The notes below the pieces were generated by a model. That model worked only from the letters and a program-made list of their open reading frames with translations, was not told where the DNA came from and ran no database searches. A stretch of DNA of 64,000 nt. It comes from Palsa-504 sp963744575. GTDB taxonomy: Bacteria > Actinomycetota > Actinomycetes > Streptosporangiales > Streptosporangiaceae. Positions 62,320 through 64,000 of the stretch are shown piece by piece (the first letter of the stretch is position 1; each line of letters begins with the position of its first letter). The translations under genes and the position numbers were made by a program. The stretch spans positions 62,001 through 126,000 of the forward strand of contig CAVUUF010000008.1 of assembly GCA_963744575.1 (NCBI GenBank), written 5' to 3'.

Positions 62320-62333
62320 AAACACGAGGTTCG

Positions 62334-64000
62334 TCAGATCAGCTGGAGTTGCCGCGCGCGGCGGACCGCCTCGCTGCGATGAGACGCCGACAGCTTGCGG
62401 TAGATGCTCCTGAGGTGGGTCTTGACCGTGTTCACCGAGAGGTACATCTCGGCGGCGATCTCGGCCGTGCTGAGCATTCCCGACGCGTGCTGGAGCACCT
62501 CCCGCTCGCGCGCGCTGAGCCGCTCGACGACCAGCGGCGGTGCCGCCTCGCTGTCCGGGAGCGGCTTCTCCGGCGAGGCCGGGCCGAGGGTTATCACGGT
62601 AGGTTCGAGCAGCTCGCGGTAGCCCTGGACCAGTTCGGGGTCGCGCCGCAGGACCGGCCGCAGCCAGGTCCGCTCGATCGCGAAGGGCAGCCTGACCTGC
62701 TCCGGCTTGGCCAGCCGCAGCGCGCGCTCCAGGCAGCGGCGGCCGCGCACGCCGTCCCCGGCGCCGTAGCCGAGCCGGGCCTCGGCCAGTGCCGTCGCGA
62801 GCCGCTGAGATTCCGCGCCCACGCCGCTCACCGCGTCGAGCACGTCCCGGGCCGCCTGCTGGTCTCCGGCCGCCAGCCACGCGTGGGCCAGCGCGGCCGC
62901 GGCGTCGGGTAGCGACTCCGGCTCGGCGCGCTGCGCCGCGGCCACAGCCGCCGGGACGTCGCCGGCGGCCACCCGGGCCCGGGACTCGAGGATCGCCAGC
63001 CTGAGTTCGAGCCAGCCGGGCGGCGACGGTGACCAGTCCTGACCGGCCCGGCAGGATCATCTCCGCCGCGGCCGTGGCCTGGCCGACGGCCAGGCGCCGC
63101 TGCGCCGCCACCGCACAGGCGAACGCGCTGACCAGCTTGTCCGGGCAGATCCGCAGCGCGGCCTCGGCCAGCTTCAGCTGGGCATGCGCCTCCTGGGTAT
63201 CGCCCTGCTGCAGATATACCCAGGCCAGCGCGACGCTCGCAGCCGGGATGACGTGCTCGGCGAGGTCATCGCCGCCGCTGCTCATCGCTTCGGCCGCCTG
63301 GCCGGCCCGCTCGACGGCGCGGCTCAGCCTGCCCTTCAGGACCTCCACCAGGGCGAGATAGCCGAAGCAGCCGGCCCGCTCGTGCGCCGTCCGCGGCACG
63401 CAGGCGGCCACGGCTTCGGCGAAGAGGTCGGCCGCGGCGTCGAAATGCCCCGCCCACGTTTCCACCACCCCACGGCCCGTCATCACCTGGGCCCGAACCT
63501 CCGGGTGCTGAACGTGCACCTCCCCGGGCAGCCCGGCCAGCAGGGCCTCCGCACGCCCGGCCGCGGCCTTCGCCACCTCGAAGTCCCCGGTGCGGCGGGC
63601 CCGCGCCAGCCGGATCAGCGCCGCGGCCAGCCGGGCCGGGATCTGGTCATCCGCCGGCAGGTGTTCGAGGATGCCCTCCGCGGCCTGGAGCGGCGCCACG
63701 CTGGCCTGCGTCGCTCCCCGGCACAGCTCCGTCGCCGCCAGCACCAGCAACGGCTGTGGTTGCGTCCAGCCCGGATCCGGCGACATGCCCTGAAACAGCT
63801 CGGCCAGCGGCTGACGACTGCGCAGCTCGATGAGGTGACCGACGGCGAACTCGTCCACGACCATCCCGGCGGCGAACGGCCAGTCACCGGACTCCGCGGC
63901 GTATCGTACGGCCTCGCCGAGCCTGTCGTTGGACTGGCACCACCGGGCCGCGCGCCGGTACAGGTCGGGCACCTGCCCGCGGCACTCGAGCTTGAGCTTG
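62334..64000 (-). pseudogene. LAL-type LuxR regulator, partial and frameshifted
   Basis: The visible part is the helical TPR-like middle and the C-terminal DNA-binding domain; the ATPase end lies beyond the window. The upstream frame runs YRRAARWCQSNDRLGEAVRY to AAEMILPGR. It changes at about 63040-63050 into DWSPSPPGWLELRLAILESR and continues to LSAREREVLQHASGMLSTAE and YLSVNTVKTHLRSIYRKLSA, the LuxR helix-turn-helix, with a stop at 62334. It is the second LAL regulator in the window and also has a frame break. It may control the DUF1269-channel operon downstream. Confidence 0.85.

Overview
The window is one high-GC (about 70%) stretch of an actinobacterial chromosome. The evidence is codon use, GTG/TTG starts, start/stop overlaps, and a gene content typical of Actinomycetota: a WS/DGAT acyltransferase, GAP-family membrane proteins, DUF3099, DUF2252, DUF1918 and LAL-type LuxR regulators. 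A Streptosporangiales/Trebonia-like soil actinomycete would fit, but the genus cannot be fixed from sequence reading alone. No rRNA, tRNA, CRISPR array, prophage or classical biosynthetic cluster was seen.

Layout. 1-13 kb: an ABC-transporter ATPase cut by the window edge with a LolA/RseB-like partner; a gutted 2-hydroxyacid dehydrogenase; the pseudouridine catabolism pair psuG-psuK; GAP, GT-C-like and DUF2127 membrane proteins; a UvrD-type helicase broken at a palindromic G/C tract; DUF3099; a persulfide dioxygenase-rhodanese fusion; and a broken MFS exporter. 13-18.5 kb: two tandem GNAT-like paralogues, an AceE-like thiamine-diphosphate enzyme, MarR and Ogt. 18.5-23.3 kb: a complete IS605-type element (tnpA, tnpB, probable omega RNA) inserted into the last codons of a secreted GH15 glucoamylase, then the 3' end of a nitronate monooxygenase. 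23.3-38.2 kb: lipid and carbon storage, with an acyl-CoA ligase, two hydrolases, WS/DGAT, TetR, an MDR reductase, PhaB, PhaC, GlgX and a GH63-like glucosidase, interrupted at 30.0-30.6 kb by remnants of an MFS transporter and a second TnpB. 38.3-54 kb: acid and low-oxygen energy genes, with glutamate decarboxylase, a LAL regulator, CydDC, a methyltransferase, ClC, NDH-2, a gutted zwf, CydAB and a glucose dehydrogenase. 54-64 kb: an envelope/stress block with a gutted GMC oxidoreductase, multi-pass proteins, CMD and SHOCT proteins, a Pro/Thr-rich lipoprotein, DUF2252, a second GAP protein, a K+ channel, DUF1269 and a second LAL regulator cut by the window edge.

The genes suggest a lifestyle of storing carbon as TAG/wax, PHA and glycogen and surviving acid, hypoxia and sulfide stress. 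The most striking pattern is gene breakage. Six otherwise conserved genes carry frame breaks (helicase, MFS with two, both LuxR genes, methyltransferase, cydA). Three others (2-hydroxyacid dehydrogenase, zwf, GMC oxidoreductase) keep their start and their C-terminal end but have lost the middle. The single-base breaks may be assembly errors; the internal deletions cannot be explained that way. I did not find a clearly new multi-gene system. The best leads are the IS605 insertion, whose original target can be rebuilt, the palindromic frameshift element in the helicase, the set of internally deleted genes, and the 54-62 kb membrane/stress block.
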